A stretch of DNA of 64,000 nucleotides from Kineococcus sp. NBC_00420 (GCF_036021035.1 NZ_CP107930.1:806001-870000), one strand, 5' to 3'; positions 1-9,000 are shown, counted from the stretch's first letter. Numbers and translations are program-made. The notes: a model not told the origin generated them from the letters alone.

Positions 1-1182
1 CACGACGAGCACGATCGCGGTGAGCGCGAGAGCGATGATCCCGTTGGAGAACGCGAGCCGGTCGCCGCGGGTGTGCAGCTGCTTGGGCAGGAAACCGTCG
101 CGGGCCAGGATCGAGGCGAGGACCGGGAACCCGTTGAAGGCGGTGTTCGCGGCCAGCACCAGGATCACGCCGGTCGCGGCCGTCACCAGGTAGAACGCGA
201 CCGGGAAGTGGTCGAAGACCGTCGCCGCGAGCTGCCCGATCACCGGGTCCTGGACGTAGGAGCCCCCCACGGGGACGCCGTTGCGCAGCAGTTGGGTGGC
301 GGGGTCCTCCGCGAAGCGGATCCCCGTCAGCCGGGCCAGCGCGATGATGCTGACGAGCATCGTGACGCTGGTCAGGCCGAGGAGCAGGAGCGTCGTCGCC
401 GCGTTCTTGCTCTTGGGCTTCTCGAAGGCGGGGACACCGTTGCTGATGGCCTCCACCCCGGTGAGGGCGGCCGCCCCGGACGAGAACGCCCGCAGGACGA
501 GGAACGCCCCCGCGACGCTGGTCAGGCCCCCGGAGATGTGGTGCTCGGCGGTCAGGTCCAGCTGGGCGCTCGGCGCGTCGGGCAGGTCCCCGAACAGCAG
601 CCGGGCGAAGCCCCAGATCGCCATCCCGAGGATCGAGAACATGAAGATGTAGGTCGGGATCGCGAAGGCGGCGCCACTCTCACGCAGTCCGCGCAGGTTG
701 GCCGTCATCAGCAGCAGCACCAGCACGACCGCGAAGAGCGCCTCGTGCCCGCGCAGAGCGGGGATCGCGGCGGCGGCGTACTGCGCGCCCGAGGAGATCG
801 AGACCGCCACCGTGAGGACGTAGTCCACCAGGAGCGCGCTGCCGACCGTCAGGCCGGCGTTGGGGCCGAGGTTGACGGTCGCGACCTCGTAGTCGCCTCC
901 CCCGGAGGGGTAGGCGTGGACGTTCTGGCGGTAGGAGGCGACGACCACCACCATGACCAGCACGACGGCCGCCGCGATCCACGGTGAGAACGCGTAGGCC
1001 GCGATCCCCGCGATCGAGAGGGTCAGGAAGATCTCGTCCGGTGCGTAGGCGACCGAGCTGAGGGCGTCGGAGGCGAACACGGGCAAGGCGATGCGTTTGG
1101 GGAGCAGGGTCTCGGACAGTCGTTCGCTGCGGAACGGCCGCCCCACCAGTACGCGCTTGATCGCGTCCGTCACAGAGGGCAC
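1..1182 (-). CDS. APC-family amino acid permease (partial, C-terminus beyond window)
   Basis: The reverse strand reads without a stop from a GTG near 1182 to the window edge, giving the first ~394 residues of a polytopic membrane protein. The N-terminal region contains SSVAYAPDEI followed by many hydrophobic helices and a GVEAISNGVPAF segment, all typical of the large APC permeases often found beside ceoB/ceoC in actinobacteria. Family members are usually about 650-700 residues, so roughly 40% is missing here. A second in-frame GTG at 1173 is equally possible; neither has a clear Shine-Dalgarno. It is divergent from the TrkA genes, suggesting a link with K+ homeostasis, but the substrate cannot be read from the sequence. 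Confidence 0.85.
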   Translation of the reverse strand, partial: MPSVTDAIKRVLVGRPFRSERLSETLLPKRIALPVFASDALSSVAYAPDEIFLTLSIAGIAAYAFSPWIAAAVVLVMVVVVASYRQNVHAYPSGGGDYEVATVNLGPNAGLTVGSALLVDYVLTVAVSISSGAQYAAAAIPALRGHEALFAVVLVLLLMTANLRGLRESGAAFAIPTYIFMFSILGMAIWGFARLLFGDLPDAPSAQLDLTAEHHISGGLTSVAGAFLVLRAFSSGAAALTGVEAISNGVPAFEKPKSKNAATTLLLLGLTSVTMLVSIIALARLTGIRFAEDPATQLLRNGVPVGGSYVQDPVIGQLAATVFDHFPVAFYLVTAATGVILVLAANTAFNGFPVLASILARDGFLPKQLHTRGDRLAFSNGIIALALTAIVLVV

Positions 1183-1254
1183 GTCTGGAGATGCTAGGCG
1201 GTGACCGGGTGTGCGCCGTGCTCGGAGCGCGCCCCAGGCGGTAGCGTCTGACCC

Positions 1255-1920
1255 GTGCACTTCGTGATCATGGGCTGTGGCCGGGTGGGGTCGAGCTTGG
1301 CCCTCACCGTCGAGCAGCGGGGCCACAGCGTCGCGGTCATCGACCAGAACGCCGACGCCTTCCGCCGACTGGGCCCGACCTTCGCCGGGCGCAGGGTGAC
1401 CGGCGTCGGCTTCGACCACGACACCCTGGTCGAGGCCGGCATCCACGAGGCCGGCGCCTTCGCCGCGGTGTCCTCGGGGGACAACTCCAACATCCTCGCC
1501 GCGCGTGTCGCCCGCGAGAAGTTCGACGTCGACAACGTCGTCGCCCGCATCTACGACCCGGGCCGCGCCGAGATCTACCAGCGTCTCGGCATCCCCACCA
1601 TCGCCACCGTCCGCTGGACGGCGGACCAGGTCCTGCGCCGGCTCGTGCCCCAGGGGGCGCTGAGCGAGTTCCGCGACCCCTCGGGTCGCGTCGTGCTCAT
1701 CGAGACGCCCGTGCACGAGGACTGGACCGGGAAGCCGCTCTCGGCCCTGGAGGCTGCGGCCGGGGTGCGCGTCGCCTACGTGACGCGGCTGGGCCAGGGG
1801 GTCGTCCCGACCCGCGGCATGGCCTACCAGGACGGCGACATCGTCCACGTGGTCGTCGCCGACGAACGACAGCCGCAGGCGACCGCCGTGCTCGCCGCGG
1901 CACCGGAGGAGGGTTCCTGA
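1255..1920 (+). CDS. ceoB: TrkA-family potassium uptake regulator (CeoB-like)
   Basis: This 221-residue cytoplasmic protein begins with a Rossmann RCK/TrkA-N fold: GCGRVG at residues 7-12 and an acidic Asp30 at the end of strand 2, typical of NAD(H) binding. The last ~80 residues match a TrkA-C ligand domain. Such proteins gate Trk/Ktr-type K+ transporters in response to nucleotides. It starts with GTG and its TGA overlaps the next ATG by one base (TGATG), so the two TrkA genes are translationally coupled. The pair corresponds to the ceoB/ceoC tandem common in actinobacteria; no Trk membrane subunit is seen here. Confidence 0.9.
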   Translation: MHFVIMGCGRVGSSLALTVEQRGHSVAVIDQNADAFRRLGPTFAGRRVTGVGFDHDTLVEAGIHEAGAFAAVSSGDNSNILAARVAREKFDVDNVVARIYDPGRAEIYQRLGIPTIATVRWTADQVLRRLVPQGALSEFRDPSGRVVLIETPVHEDWTGKPLSALEAAAGVRVAYVTRLGQGVVPTRGMAYQDGDIVHVVVADERQPQATAVLAAAPEEGS

Positions 1921-2579
1921 TGCGCGTCGTCATCGCCGGCGCCGGGATCGTCGGCCGGTCCATCGCCCGAGAACTGCTCGGCAACGGTCACCGGGTGCTG
2001 CTCATCGACCGCAGCCCCACGGCCATGAAGATCACCAGCGTCCCCGACGCGCAGTGGCTGCTCGCCGACGCCTGCGAGATCGCCAGCCTCGACGAGGCCG
2101 AACTCGCCGACTGCGACGTCGTCGTCGCCGCGACCGGCGACGACAAGGCGAACCTCGTGGTGTCGCTGCTGGCCAAGACGGAGTACGGCGTCCCGCGCAC
2201 GGTCGCCCGGGTGAACAACCCCAAGAACGAGTGGCTCTTCGACGAGGCGTGGGGCGTCGACGTCGCGGTGTCCACACCGCGCCTCATGACCGCCCTGGTC
2301 GAGGAGGCCGTGAGCGTCGGCGAACTCGTCCGGCTCTTCACCTTCCAGCAGGGCCGCTCCTCGATGTCGGAGTACACCCTCGAGGAGCACAGCCCTGTCC
2401 TCGGGCGCACCGTCGGCGAGGTCGTCTTCCCCGAGGACACCGTTCTCGTGGCGATCGTCCGCTCCGAGCGCCCGCTGCCGCCCACCCCGGACGACGTGCT
2501 CGAGGCCGGCGACCACCTGCTCTTCCTCTCCGTGCCCGACGCCGAGGCGGCGCTGCGGACCATGTTGGGAACCCCGTGA
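1920..2579 (+). CDS. ceoC: TrkA-family potassium uptake regulator (CeoC-like)
   Basis: Second TrkA protein of the tandem, 219 residues. It has the dinucleotide-binding GAGIVG at residues 7-12, Asp30 at the end of strand 2, and a C-terminal TrkA-C domain. It probably forms a hetero-oligomeric ring with the preceding CeoB-like protein that controls a K+ channel or transporter at the membrane; the partner transporter is not in the window. The start ATG shares its A with the upstream stop codon, and its own TGA overlaps the GTG of the DUF1801 gene (GTGA), so three genes form one operon. Confidence 0.9.
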   Translation: MRVVIAGAGIVGRSIARELLGNGHRVLLIDRSPTAMKITSVPDAQWLLADACEIASLDEAELADCDVVVAATGDDKANLVVSLLAKTEYGVPRTVARVNNPKNEWLFDEAWGVDVAVSTPRLMTALVEEAVSVGELVRLFTFQQGRSSMSEYTLEEHSPVLGRTVGEVVFPEDTVLVAIVRSERPLPPTPDDVLEAGDHLLFLSVPDAEAALRTMLGTP

Positions 2580-2962
2580 GCGACGAGTCCCCCACCGCGA
2601 AGATCGACGAGCTCGTCACCAGGAGCGCCGGCTGGCGCGGGGACGTGCTGGCGCAGGCCCGCGCCGCGATCCTCGACGTCGACCCCGGCATCGTCGAGGA
2701 GTGGAAGTACATGGGCGCCCCGGTGTGGTCGCTGGGTGGGACCCTCGTCGTCGGGAACGTCTTCACGGAGAAGGTGAAGCTGGGTTTCCTCTGGGGCGCC
2801 TCGCTCCCCGACCCCGACGGGTTGTTCAACGGTGAACTCGGCGGCAACCAGCGCCGCAGCGTGGAGTTCTCCGAGGGCGACGAGGTGCGCGTGGAACCCC
2901 TGAAGGCCTTGGTGCGCGCCGCGATCGAGCACAACGCGGCCAAGGCCGGGAAGAAGCGCTGA
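2576..2962 (+). CDS. DUF1801 domain protein
   Basis: This gene encodes a 128-residue cytoplasmic protein. The core segment EEWKYMGAPVWS, followed by hydrophobic strands and the VKLGFLWGA motif, matches the DUF1801 / YdhG-like fold. The GTG start overlaps the ceoC stop by four bases (GTGA), which fixes the start and suggests translational coupling. The exact function of the family is unknown. The tail is rich in Ala and Lys. It converges on the DUF3159 gene, leaving only 8 bases between their stops. Confidence 0.8.
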   Translation: MSDESPTAKIDELVTRSAGWRGDVLAQARAAILDVDPGIVEEWKYMGAPVWSLGGTLVVGNVFTEKVKLGFLWGASLPDPDGLFNGELGGNQRRSVEFSEGDEVRVEPLKALVRAAIEHNAAKAGKKR

Positions 2963-2970
2963 GCGGGGGC

Positions 2971-3651
2971 TCAGACCTCGGCGACGGGTTCCGGATCGGC
3001 CGAGGGAGCCAGCGGGGTGTTCCCCTTGAGCAGCATCAGTCCGGCGATCGCGATGCCCGCCACCAGCAGCGGCCAGCCCAGGGCCAGTTTGCTGATCGCC
3101 AGCGCCGTCGTGTTCCCGCTCAGGTAGAGCGGTAGCTGCACGGCGGCGCGGACGACGTAGCCGGCGAGCAGCAGCCCGGTCAGCTTCTGGCAGAGCGACA
3201 CGATGCCCTTGTCACGTCGCCAGGCGGTCGGGTCCTCGGTGACGGCGCCGACGAGGAAACCCACGACGGGCCACCGCGCGAGCATCGAGAGCGCGAACAA
3301 CACGGCCAGACCCAGGTTGAGCAGGATGCCGGGCAGGAACACGTCCTGGGCCCGTCCCGTGCGGGAGGCGATGAACGCTGCGACCGCGGTGGTGAGGATC
3401 CCTCCGAGCGCGTGCTGGAGGGTCTCCCGACGGGCGATGCGGGCCACGAGGGCGACCAGCAGGACCGCGAGGGAGGCACCGACGGAGACCTTGAGGTCGT
3501 GGGTCACGAGCCAGCTGACCAGGAAGGCCAGCGCGGGCGCGGCGGAGTCGAGCAGGCCTCGCCACCCACCCAGGGCCGTCGACAACCGGGTCCGGACGAG
3601 GTCCTCGACGGTGGTGGGCGGAGTGCTCGGGAGAGGTGGCGAGGGACTCAC
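2971..3651 (-). CDS. DUF3159 membrane protein
   Basis: A 226-residue integral membrane protein. After a Pro-rich start it carries VEDLVRTRLSTALGGWRGL and then about five to six hydrophobic segments, with a conserved TGRAQDVFLPGILLNLG loop and a TEDPTAWRRDKG loop, the pattern of actinobacterial DUF3159. The GTG start overlaps the stop of the OB-fold gene by four bases (GTGA). In many actinobacteria this trio of DUF3159, OB-fold and DUF3710 sits beside the TrkA genes, and the same layout is seen here. Its biochemical role is unknown. Confidence 0.85.
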   Translation of the reverse strand: MSPSPPLPSTPPTTVEDLVRTRLSTALGGWRGLLDSAAPALAFLVSWLVTHDLKVSVGASLAVLLVALVARIARRETLQHALGGILTTAVAAFIASRTGRAQDVFLPGILLNLGLAVLFALSMLARWPVVGFLVGAVTEDPTAWRRDKGIVSLCQKLTGLLLAGYVVRAAVQLPLYLSGNTTALAISKLALGWPLLVAGIAIAGLMLLKGNTPLAPSADPEPVAEV

Positions 3652-4064
3652 GCCTTCTCGGAGCAGAGCAGCTCGTAGACGGGGTTGAAGATCACCCGCT
3701 GGCCGTCGTCGCACGCGACGAGACCCCTCGCCTTCACCCGGCGCCCGGGCTCGACCCCGGCGATCCTGCGGCGGCCGAGCCAGACCAGCGACACCGAGCC
3801 GGAACCGTCGAACAGCTCCGCCTCCAGTGCCGGCACGCCACCGCGGGGCCGCAACGTCACCGACCGCAGGGTCCCGCACACGCAGGCCTTGGTGCGGTCG
3901 GGGATCTGCCCGCACGGAGTCCCACCCTGACGGACGGTCTCCTCCTGCGCCTCCTCGGCGGCCAGGTCGGACTCGGAAGCGGTGAAACGCGCGAGCGCAC
4001 GCCGCCAGAGCGGCGCACTCAGCACTGAGGACTTCGGCACGGCACCCACGATAGGCCCCTTCAC
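3648..4064 (-). CDS. OB-fold nucleic-acid-binding domain protein
   Basis: A protein of up to 138 residues. A C-terminal half of alternating strands (GTLRSVTLRPRGG, ALEAELFDGSGSVSLVWLG, GRRVKARGLVAC) is the OB-fold core of the RecG-wedge-like proteins found in this locus across actinobacteria. The N-terminal ~45 residues are helical and acidic (AAEEAQEETV). The start is uncertain: GTG at 4064 gives 138 residues, while GTG at 4040 gives a shorter product beginning VPKSSVLSA. The stop overlaps the DUF3159 start, so they are co-translated. The nucleic-acid ligand is unknown. Confidence 0.8.
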   Translation of the reverse strand: MKGPIVGAVPKSSVLSAPLWRRALARFTASESDLAAEEAQEETVRQGGTPCGQIPDRTKACVCGTLRSVTLRPRGGVPALEAELFDGSGSVSLVWLGRRRIAGVEPGRRVKARGLVACDDGQRVIFNPVYELLCSEKA

Positions 4065-4069
4065 ACGGT

Positions 4070-4109
4070 CTGAGGGAACAACACCACCCGATGTGGTGAT
4101 GTTCCTCAG
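4070..4109 (-). terminator. Imperfect hairpin between DUF3710 and OB-fold genes
   Basis: The arms at 4070-4087 and 4093-4109 form a nearly complete 17-bp stem with two small irregularities and a short loop. The hairpin covers the DUF3710 stop codon and lies in the 41-base gap before the OB-fold gene. There is no U-run, so it may attenuate transcription or protect mRNA ends rather than act as a strong terminator. Confidence 0.5.
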
Positions 4110-4924
4110 CGCACCTCGGTGATCTCGGGTCCGCGCTCGAACGGCTTGAGCTCTTCGCGCCCACCGTTCTGCCCGGGTGCACCCTCGACCTCGACGCCGG
4201 CCTCGCCGTCGGCCGCCGGCTGCTCCGGCTGGGGCGGCAGCGTGAGGGGGATGAGCTCGCGCGGGGCCATGGCCTCCCCGCCGCGGACGACGACGACGTC
4301 ACGGACGACGGCCTCGAGCTCCGCGGCCGCCGCCGCGTCGTGACCGGCGTGCCCGGAGAAGACCGCGCGCAGGAACCACCGGGGACCGTCGATGCCGGCG
4401 AACCGGGTCGGCTGGTGGGCCGTGCGGCCGTCCTCGGTGCGCACGGGCAGGCGGCAGAGCAGTTCGCGGCCCAGCGGGCCGTCCTGCTCCTCCGAGGTGC
4501 CGCCCTGGGCCACGACGGCGGCGGCGATCTCCTCGCGGATCTCGTCCCAGACACCGGCGCTGCGGGGCGCGGCGAAGGTCTGCAGCTGGACCGTGGAGCC
4601 GTTCATCCCGATCGTCACGGCGATGACGCGCTGGGTGGCCTCCTCGACCTCGAAGCGCAGCTCCATGCCCTCGCGGCCGGCCAGGCGCAGACCGCCGAGG
4701 ACGAGCCGGGCGTCGTCCTCGTCGACCTCGGACTCGTCGTAGGGACCGTCGGTCCGGTCGAAGGTCTCGCTCGCGACGGCCTTGGCGGGGGCGTCGGCGG
4801 CGGCGGCCGCCTCGGCCTCGGGGTCACCGACGACTCCGGCGGCCGCGGAGACGGTCTCGTCCTCGGAGAGGTCCGGACCGAGACCGGCGTCGGTCTTGCC
4901 CTTGCGGCGGTTGAACAGGCTCAC
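4106..4924 (-). CDS. DUF3710 domain protein
   Basis: A 272-residue soluble protein. A basic start (SLFNRRKGK) is followed by an acidic, Ala-rich disordered stretch to about residue 70, then the DUF3710 core: LGGLRLAGREGMELRFEVEE, TIGMNGSTVQLQTFAAPRS and GPRWFLRAVFSGHAG. The C-terminal ~45 residues are low-complexity. The gene always sits next to dut in actinobacteria and here its GTG overlaps the dut stop by four bases, so the two are co-translated. Its function is not established. Confidence 0.9.
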   Translation of the reverse strand: MSLFNRRKGKTDAGLGPDLSEDETVSAAAGVVGDPEAEAAAAADAPAKAVASETFDRTDGPYDESEVDEDDARLVLGGLRLAGREGMELRFEVEEATQRVIAVTIGMNGSTVQLQTFAAPRSAGVWDEIREEIAAAVVAQGGTSEEQDGPLGRELLCRLPVRTEDGRTAHQPTRFAGIDGPRWFLRAVFSGHAGHDAAAAAELEAVVRDVVVVRGGEAMAPRELIPLTLPPQPEQPAADGEAGVEVEGAPGQNGGREELKPFERGPEITEVR

Positions 4925-5439
4925 GGTCGCTCCTCGCGGGACGGGCTGCTGGTCGGGGTGGTCTGAAGAGCGTCGCTGCCGCCGGTCGAGCCGTGGCCAC
5001 CGGCGCCGCGCACGGATTCCGGCAACTGCGCGGCGGGGACGAAGCGCACCCGCTCGACCCGCTGGACGACGAGCTGGGCGATGCGGTCACCCGCGTGCAG
5101 CTCGACGGCCTCGCGCAGGTCGGTGTTGTGCAGCGTGACGCGGATCTCGCCGCGGTACCCGGCGTCGACGGTGCCCGGCGCGTTGAGCGTGGTGAGACCA
5201 CGCTTGGCGGCGAGTCCGGAGCGGGGGACCACGAAGGCGGCGTAGCCCTCGGGGAGGGCGATGGAGACGCCGGTCGGGACGGTGACCCGCTCCCCCGGCC
5301 CGACGACGACGTCGACGCGCGTGGTGAGGTCCGCCCCGGCGTCGCCCGGGTGGGCGTAGGTCGGCAGGGCCTCGGGGACGGTGAGCACCGTCTCGACCGC
5401 GAGGGTCTGCTGGAGCTGATCGGTCACGGGGCTCGACAC
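4921..5439 (-). CDS. dut: dUTP diphosphatase (dUTPase)
   Basis: Trimeric dUTPase that hydrolyses dUTP to dUMP and pyrophosphate, keeping uracil out of DNA and supplying thymidylate synthesis. All five family motifs are visible in the 172 residues: PGDAGADL (31-38), PRSG (72-75), APGTVDAGYRGEI (87-99, with the catalytic Asp92), DRIAQLV (118-124) and the glycine-rich RGAGGHGSTGG (144-154) that closes over the substrate. It is co-translated with DUF3710 (GTGA overlap) and divergent from the DUF3093 gene, from which it is separated by 33 bases. Confidence 0.97.
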   Translation of the reverse strand: MSSPVTDQLQQTLAVETVLTVPEALPTYAHPGDAGADLTTRVDVVVGPGERVTVPTGVSIALPEGYAAFVVPRSGLAAKRGLTTLNAPGTVDAGYRGEIRVTLHNTDLREAVELHAGDRIAQLVVQRVERVRFVPAAQLPESVRGAGGHGSTGGSDALQTTPTSSPSREERP

Positions 5440-5472
5440 TACCGTTGCGCCCGCGCGTGCGACCCTGACCGG

Positions 5473-5946
5473 GTGCAGAGCGTGACGCAGGAGACGGGGT
5501 GGGACGGCCGCGAACGGTGGTGGCCAGCCTTCACGAGCTGGTTGACGTGGTTGCCGGCCATCTTCGGGGGTGCCTTCATCGCGTTGCCGATCTGGGGCCC
5601 CAGAGGCGCCCTGGTGGGCGCGGTGGTGGGGGCGCTGCTCGGCGTCGGGGTGCTGTTGAGCCTGTCCTGGTCGACGAGCCTAACCGACACGGAGTTCCGC
5701 GTCGGACGGGCCCGACTGCCGCTCGCCGTCGTCGAGCAGGTCGACGTCATCGCGAAGGGTGAGCGGCGAGCCGCGCTGGGGCCCGGGCTGGACGCCCGGG
5801 CCCACCTCGCGATCCGTTCCTGGATCCCCACCGCGGTGCGGATCCACCTGGCCGACCCGACCGATCCCACCCCCTACTGGGTGGTCTCGACGCGTCAGCC
5901 GCAGCGGCTGGCCGCCGAGATCAGGCGGCGCAGTCGTTGCAGATGA
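5473..5946 (+). CDS. DUF3093 membrane protein
   Basis: A 157-residue protein with two closely spaced hydrophobic helices (around residues 25-70: FTSWLTWLPAIFGGAFIALP and a Gly/Val-rich helix) followed by a soluble domain with WSTSLTDTEFRVGRARLP and a terminal DPTPYWVVSTRQPQRLA, the signature arrangement of actinobacterial DUF3093. The start is GTG at 5473; GTG at 5482 is an alternative. Its last 26 bases overlap the 3' end of the convergent DUF4193 gene. The function is unknown, although the position beside dut is conserved. Confidence 0.85.
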   Translation: MQSVTQETGWDGRERWWPAFTSWLTWLPAIFGGAFIALPIWGPRGALVGAVVGALLGVGVLLSLSWSTSLTDTEFRVGRARLPLAVVEQVDVIAKGERRAALGPGLDARAHLAIRSWIPTAVRIHLADPTDPTPYWVVSTRQPQRLAAEIRRRSRCR

Positions 5947-6217
5947 TGCGCCCGTCGGGCGCGTTGTGCAGCTGGCTGCGGTGCACCACCAGGAAGCAGC
6001 TGGTGCACGTGAACTCGTCCTGCTGACGCGGGAGGACCCGCACCGACAGCTCTTCGTTGGAGAGGTCGGCGCCGGGCAGCTCGAAGCCCTCGGCCGCTTC
6101 CGTCTCGTCCTCGTCGACCGTGCCCGAGCTCTTGTCCGTCCGCCGGGCCTTCAGCTCCTCGATGGAGTCCTCGGGCTCGTCGTCGTTCTTGCGCGGTGCG
6201 TCGTAGTCGGTCGCCAT
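5921..6217 (-). CDS. DUF4193 zinc-ribbon-like protein
   Basis: A 98-residue acidic protein. The first half is disordered and rich in Asp and Glu. The second half carries two cysteine pairs, Cys71/Cys74 and Cys93/Cys96, spaced as in a zinc ribbon, with FLVVHRSQLHN between them. This is the conserved actinobacterial DUF4193 family. Binding of zinc is inferred from the cysteines; the partner is unknown. A GAGGCAGGG sequence just upstream of the ATG serves as ribosome-binding site. The 3' end overlaps the DUF3093 gene by 26 bases. Confidence 0.9.
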   Translation of the reverse strand: MATDYDAPRKNDDEPEDSIEELKARRTDKSSGTVDEDETEAAEGFELPGADLSNEELSVRVLPRQQDEFTCTSCFLVVHRSQLHNAPDGRIICNDCAA

Positions 6218-6616
6218 GACCCTGCCTCACACTCCATGCCGTCTCGTGGTGCGCTCACCGGACTTCCGGTGCGGCGAGCTCAACACCGCTCGTGCTCGAT
6301 CCATGCCCGCCCGGACGTCCGGGGACGTGGTCGAGCGAGCACGCATCATGACCTACGTGCGCGCCCAGTTCGAACCGGGGCGGGTCGCAGGACGCTCGCA
6401 CCCCACGACGCACTTCCGTCCCGCCGTGCACAAGCGTGCTCACACAACACCTTTGGGGCGTCCACCGCCGTCCACAGACGGACACCCCGGGAGTTGGCCG
6501 CGGGGCCGCGGGGCCGTACGCTGAACGCGTCCCCGCCGATCGGCCGCTCGTCCCACGCGCCCAGCGTCGGGCCGCGAGCGCCGGGCCCCCGAGCAGTCCA
6601 GGGAGGTGCCGTACCC
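6218..6616. other. 399-base intergenic region with a weak candidate promoter
   Basis: No credible gene is seen in this gap between two divergent genes. On the plus strand TTGGCC (6494-6499) and TACGCT (6517-6522) are 17 bases apart and could form a weak sigma-A promoter for the gene at 6617. Its spacer has a tandem CCGCGGGG motif. The rest shows no strong hairpin or repeat. Confidence 0.3.
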
Positions 6617-6874
6617 GTGCAGGAACCCATCTCGTCCCCCACGTTCGTGGCCGAACTGTCCGAGCGCGTCCAGCGGACGCGCGCCACGATCGACTCCGCC
6701 GCCGCGAACGGCGACGACGACCTCGCTCAGGCCTTCCTGGACGACCTCGAGGCCCTCGTGGACCTCGCCGCCGCGCACGACGTGGCGCTGCCCGACACCG
6801 TGGCCTACCTCGCGGACCGCCAGCACGGTCAGGTCCTCGACCTGCGGTCCAGCCCGAGCTGCGCGACGGCCTGA
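6617..6874 (+). CDS. Small conserved-looking protein of unknown function
   Basis: An 85-residue protein starting at GTG 6617, with a good ribosome-binding site (GGGAGGT) about ten bases upstream. It is predicted to be mostly helical: FVAELSERVQRTRATIDSAA and DLAQAFLDDLEALVDLAA form two amphipathic helices, followed by DTVAYLADRQHGQVLDLRS. There is no signal peptide or known motif. Codon third positions are strongly G/C, which supports real coding. It is followed by a strong bidirectional terminator shared with suhB. I do not recognise the family. Confidence 0.65.
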   Translation: MQEPISSPTFVAELSERVQRTRATIDSAAANGDDDLAQAFLDDLEALVDLAAAHDVALPDTVAYLADRQHGQVLDLRSSPSCATA

Positions 6875-6902
6875 TCGGCTTAGATCCACCTCGACGTACC
6901 GG

Positions 6903-6931
6903 AGCCTGACCCTCGACCCGAGGGTCAGGCT
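6903..6931. terminator. Bidirectional terminator between the gene at 6617 and suhB
   Basis: A perfect 13-bp inverted repeat (arms 6903-6915 and 6919-6931, loop ACC) lies between two convergent genes and is followed by TTCGTCGTT on the plus strand. The suhB stop codon lies inside the right arm. Confidence 0.8.
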
Positions 6932-7767
6932 TCGTCGTTCCCGAGGGCCTGCCGCAGGTGTTCGTGCAGGTCAGAGCCTGCAGCGAGCAGTCCGTGGGAG
7001 CCGGCCGGCGCCCCGTCGAAGTCCGTCACGACGGCTCCGGCCTCGGTGGCCACCAGGAGCCCTGCCGCGAAGTCCCAGGGGTTGAGCCCCCGCTCGTAGT
7101 AGGCGTCGACCCGCCCCGCGGCCACCGAGCACAGGTCGAGCGAGGCCGTCCCGACGCGCCGCAGGTCCCGGACCCGGGGAAGCAGCCGCGCCACCACCGC
7201 CGCCTGCTCGGCCCGGCGCCCGGCGTCGTAGCCGAAGCCCGTGGCGACCAGCGCCTGGCCGAGCCGGGGTCCGGCGGAGGTGGTGAGGCGCCGCGTTCCC
7301 CGGCTGTCGGTCAACGTCGCCCCCAGGCCCCGGGCCGCCGTCCAGGTCTCCGCCTGGGAGGGGTCGACGACGGCTCCGGCCAGCACCGTCCACGTCGCCG
7401 GGTCGGGCCGTTCGGGTGATTCCTCGTCGAGGACGACCGCGACGCTCACCGCGTAGGCCCGTAGGCCGTAGAGGTAGTTGACGGTGCCGTCGATCGGGTC
7501 GACGACCCACGTCAGCCCGCTGCGCCCGGGCTCGAAGCCGCCCTCCTCGCCGAGGAAGGCGTCCTCGGGGCGCAGCCGGGCGAGCTCGGTCCGCAGCAGC
7601 TGCTCGGAGGCGGTGTCCATGGCCGTGACCACGTCGGTGGGGCTCGACTTCGTCGCGGCGACCTCGACCCGGTCCGGACGCCCCGCGGAGATCAGCTCCC
7701 CCGCGGCCAGGGCGACCGTGACGGCGATCTCGCGCAGCTGCGCGACGTCGGGTGCGGGGCGGCTCAC
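6925..7767 (-). CDS. suhB: Inositol monophosphatase family protein
   Basis: A 280-residue Mg2+-dependent sugar phosphatase of the inositol monophosphatase superfamily, probably releasing phosphate from myo-inositol phosphate for phosphatidylinositol or mycothiol synthesis. Metal-binding motifs are clear: GEEGG at residues 73-77, DPIDGT at 90-95 and the C-terminal [17 protein letters not shown]. The start GTG overlaps the ferrochelatase stop by four bases (GTGA), so the two are co-translated, an arrangement conserved in actinobacteria. Substrate preference (inositol phosphate, fructose bisphosphate or histidinol phosphate) cannot be settled by sequence reading alone. Confidence 0.9.
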   Translation of the reverse strand: MSRPAPDVAQLREIAVTVALAAGELISAGRPDRVEVAATKSSPTDVVTAMDTASEQLLRTELARLRPEDAFLGEEGGFEPGRSGLTWVVDPIDGTVNYLYGLRAYAVSVAVVLDEESPERPDPATWTVLAGAVVDPSQAETWTAARGLGATLTDSRGTRRLTTSAGPRLGQALVATGFGYDAGRRAEQAAVVARLLPRVRDLRRVGTASLDLCSVAAGRVDAYYERGLNPWDFAAGLLVATEAGAVVTDFDGAPAGSHGLLAAGSDLHEHLRQALGNDEA

Positions 7768-8894
7768 CCGTGGGCCACGACGGGGGCCCGGAAGTCCTCA
7801 CCGGTCGCCGCCGGCAGGGCGGCCCGCAGGTTGCGGCAGCAGTCGACCGGGCAGACCGTGTGCGAGGCCCCGAGGGCACCGCTGGTGGGTCGGGCGGGGT
7901 GCCCGCCCCGGGCCTCCTCGGCGCGTTCCTCGACGAGGTCGACGAGACCGGCGACGAACTGCGCGTGCGCCCCGACGGTGGCCGCGCGGGAGAAGGGCAG
8001 GCCGATCTCCTCGGCGGTCTCCGCGGCCTCGGTGTCGAGGTCGAACTTGACCTCCATGTGGTCGCTGACGAAGCCGATCGGGGCCACGACGACACCCGGT
8101 ACGCCGTCGGCGTGCAGGGCGCGCAGGTGGTCGTTGACGTCGGGTTCCAGCCACGGCTGGGTGGGCGGGCCGCTGCGGGAGCAGTACACGAGGTCCCAGG
8201 GCAGGTCGTGCCCGGCCCGCAGCGAGGCCTGGCGGGCGACCTCGGCGGCCACGGCCTCGTGCTGGCGCACGTAGGCGCCGCCACCCGCGGCCGGCGGCCC
8301 GGAGACGTCGTTCATGGCGTCCGGGATGCTGTGGGTGACGAAGACCACCCGGGCCCCGGTGCGCGTCTCGGCGGGGAGGTCCTCGAGGGCGTCGGCGACC
8401 GCCTGGGCGTTGACCCCGGTGAAGGCCGGGTGGTTGAAGTAGTGGCGGATCTTGTCGACCTCGAGTTCGCGCCCCTCCTCGGCCAGGGCCTGCAGCGACT
8501 TCCCGAGGTCCTCGCGGTACTGCCGGCAGCTGGAGTAGGAGGAGTAGGCGCTGGTGAAGACGGTGAGCACCTTGCGGGCCCCGGCCTCGTGCGCCTCGCG
8601 CAGGACGTCGGTGACGTAGGGCTCCCAGTTGCGGTTGCCCCAGAGCAGCGGCAGCCCACCGAGCCCCCGGGCGTCGAGCTCCACGCGCAACTGGGTCAGC
8701 AGTTCCTTGTTCTGGTCGTTGATCGGGCTGCGCCCGCCGAAGTGCAGGTAGTGCTCGGCGACGGCGGCCAGACGTTCGCGCGGGATGCCGCGGCCGCGGG
8801 TGACGTTCTCCAGGAACGGCATCACGTCGTCGGGGCCCTCGGGTCCACCGAAGGAGAGGAGCAGGAGGGCGTCGTACGGGGTCGCGTCACTCAC
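7764..8894 (-). CDS. hemH: Coproporphyrin ferrochelatase
   Basis: A 376-residue ferrochelatase that inserts Fe2+ into a porphyrin. In actinobacteria the substrate is coproporphyrin III and the product coproheme (CpfC). Visible landmarks are [14 protein letters not shown] at the N-terminus, the [14 protein letters not shown] segment with Cys123, the active-site region [11 protein letters not shown], and a C-terminal CPVDCC with Cys348, Cys352 and Cys353. The cysteines suggest the [2Fe-2S] cluster known in mycobacterial ferrochelatases. GTG at 8894 gives the family-like N-terminus; an upstream frame to 9002 has no family resemblance. Co-translated with suhB. Confidence 0.93.
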   Translation of the reverse strand: MSDATPYDALLLLSFGGPEGPDDVMPFLENVTRGRGIPRERLAAVAEHYLHFGGRSPINDQNKELLTQLRVELDARGLGGLPLLWGNRNWEPYVTDVLREAHEAGARKVLTVFTSAYSSYSSCRQYREDLGKSLQALAEEGRELEVDKIRHYFNHPAFTGVNAQAVADALEDLPAETRTGARVVFVTHSIPDAMNDVSGPPAAGGGAYVRQHEAVAAEVARQASLRAGHDLPWDLVYCSRSGPPTQPWLEPDVNDHLRALHADGVPGVVVAPIGFVSDHMEVKFDLDTEAAETAEEIGLPFSRAATVGAHAQFVAGLVDLVEERAEEARGGHPARPTSGALGASHTVCPVDCCRNLRAALPAATGEDFRAPVVAHG

Positions 8895-9000
8895 GTCGTC
8901 ATTCTCAGCACACCGTGCGGGTGTGCGCGCCCCGGGGTCGGAGGTGGCAGAGTGCACCCGCGATGATGATCGACCACACACAGCCGGGAGGACGCCCCTC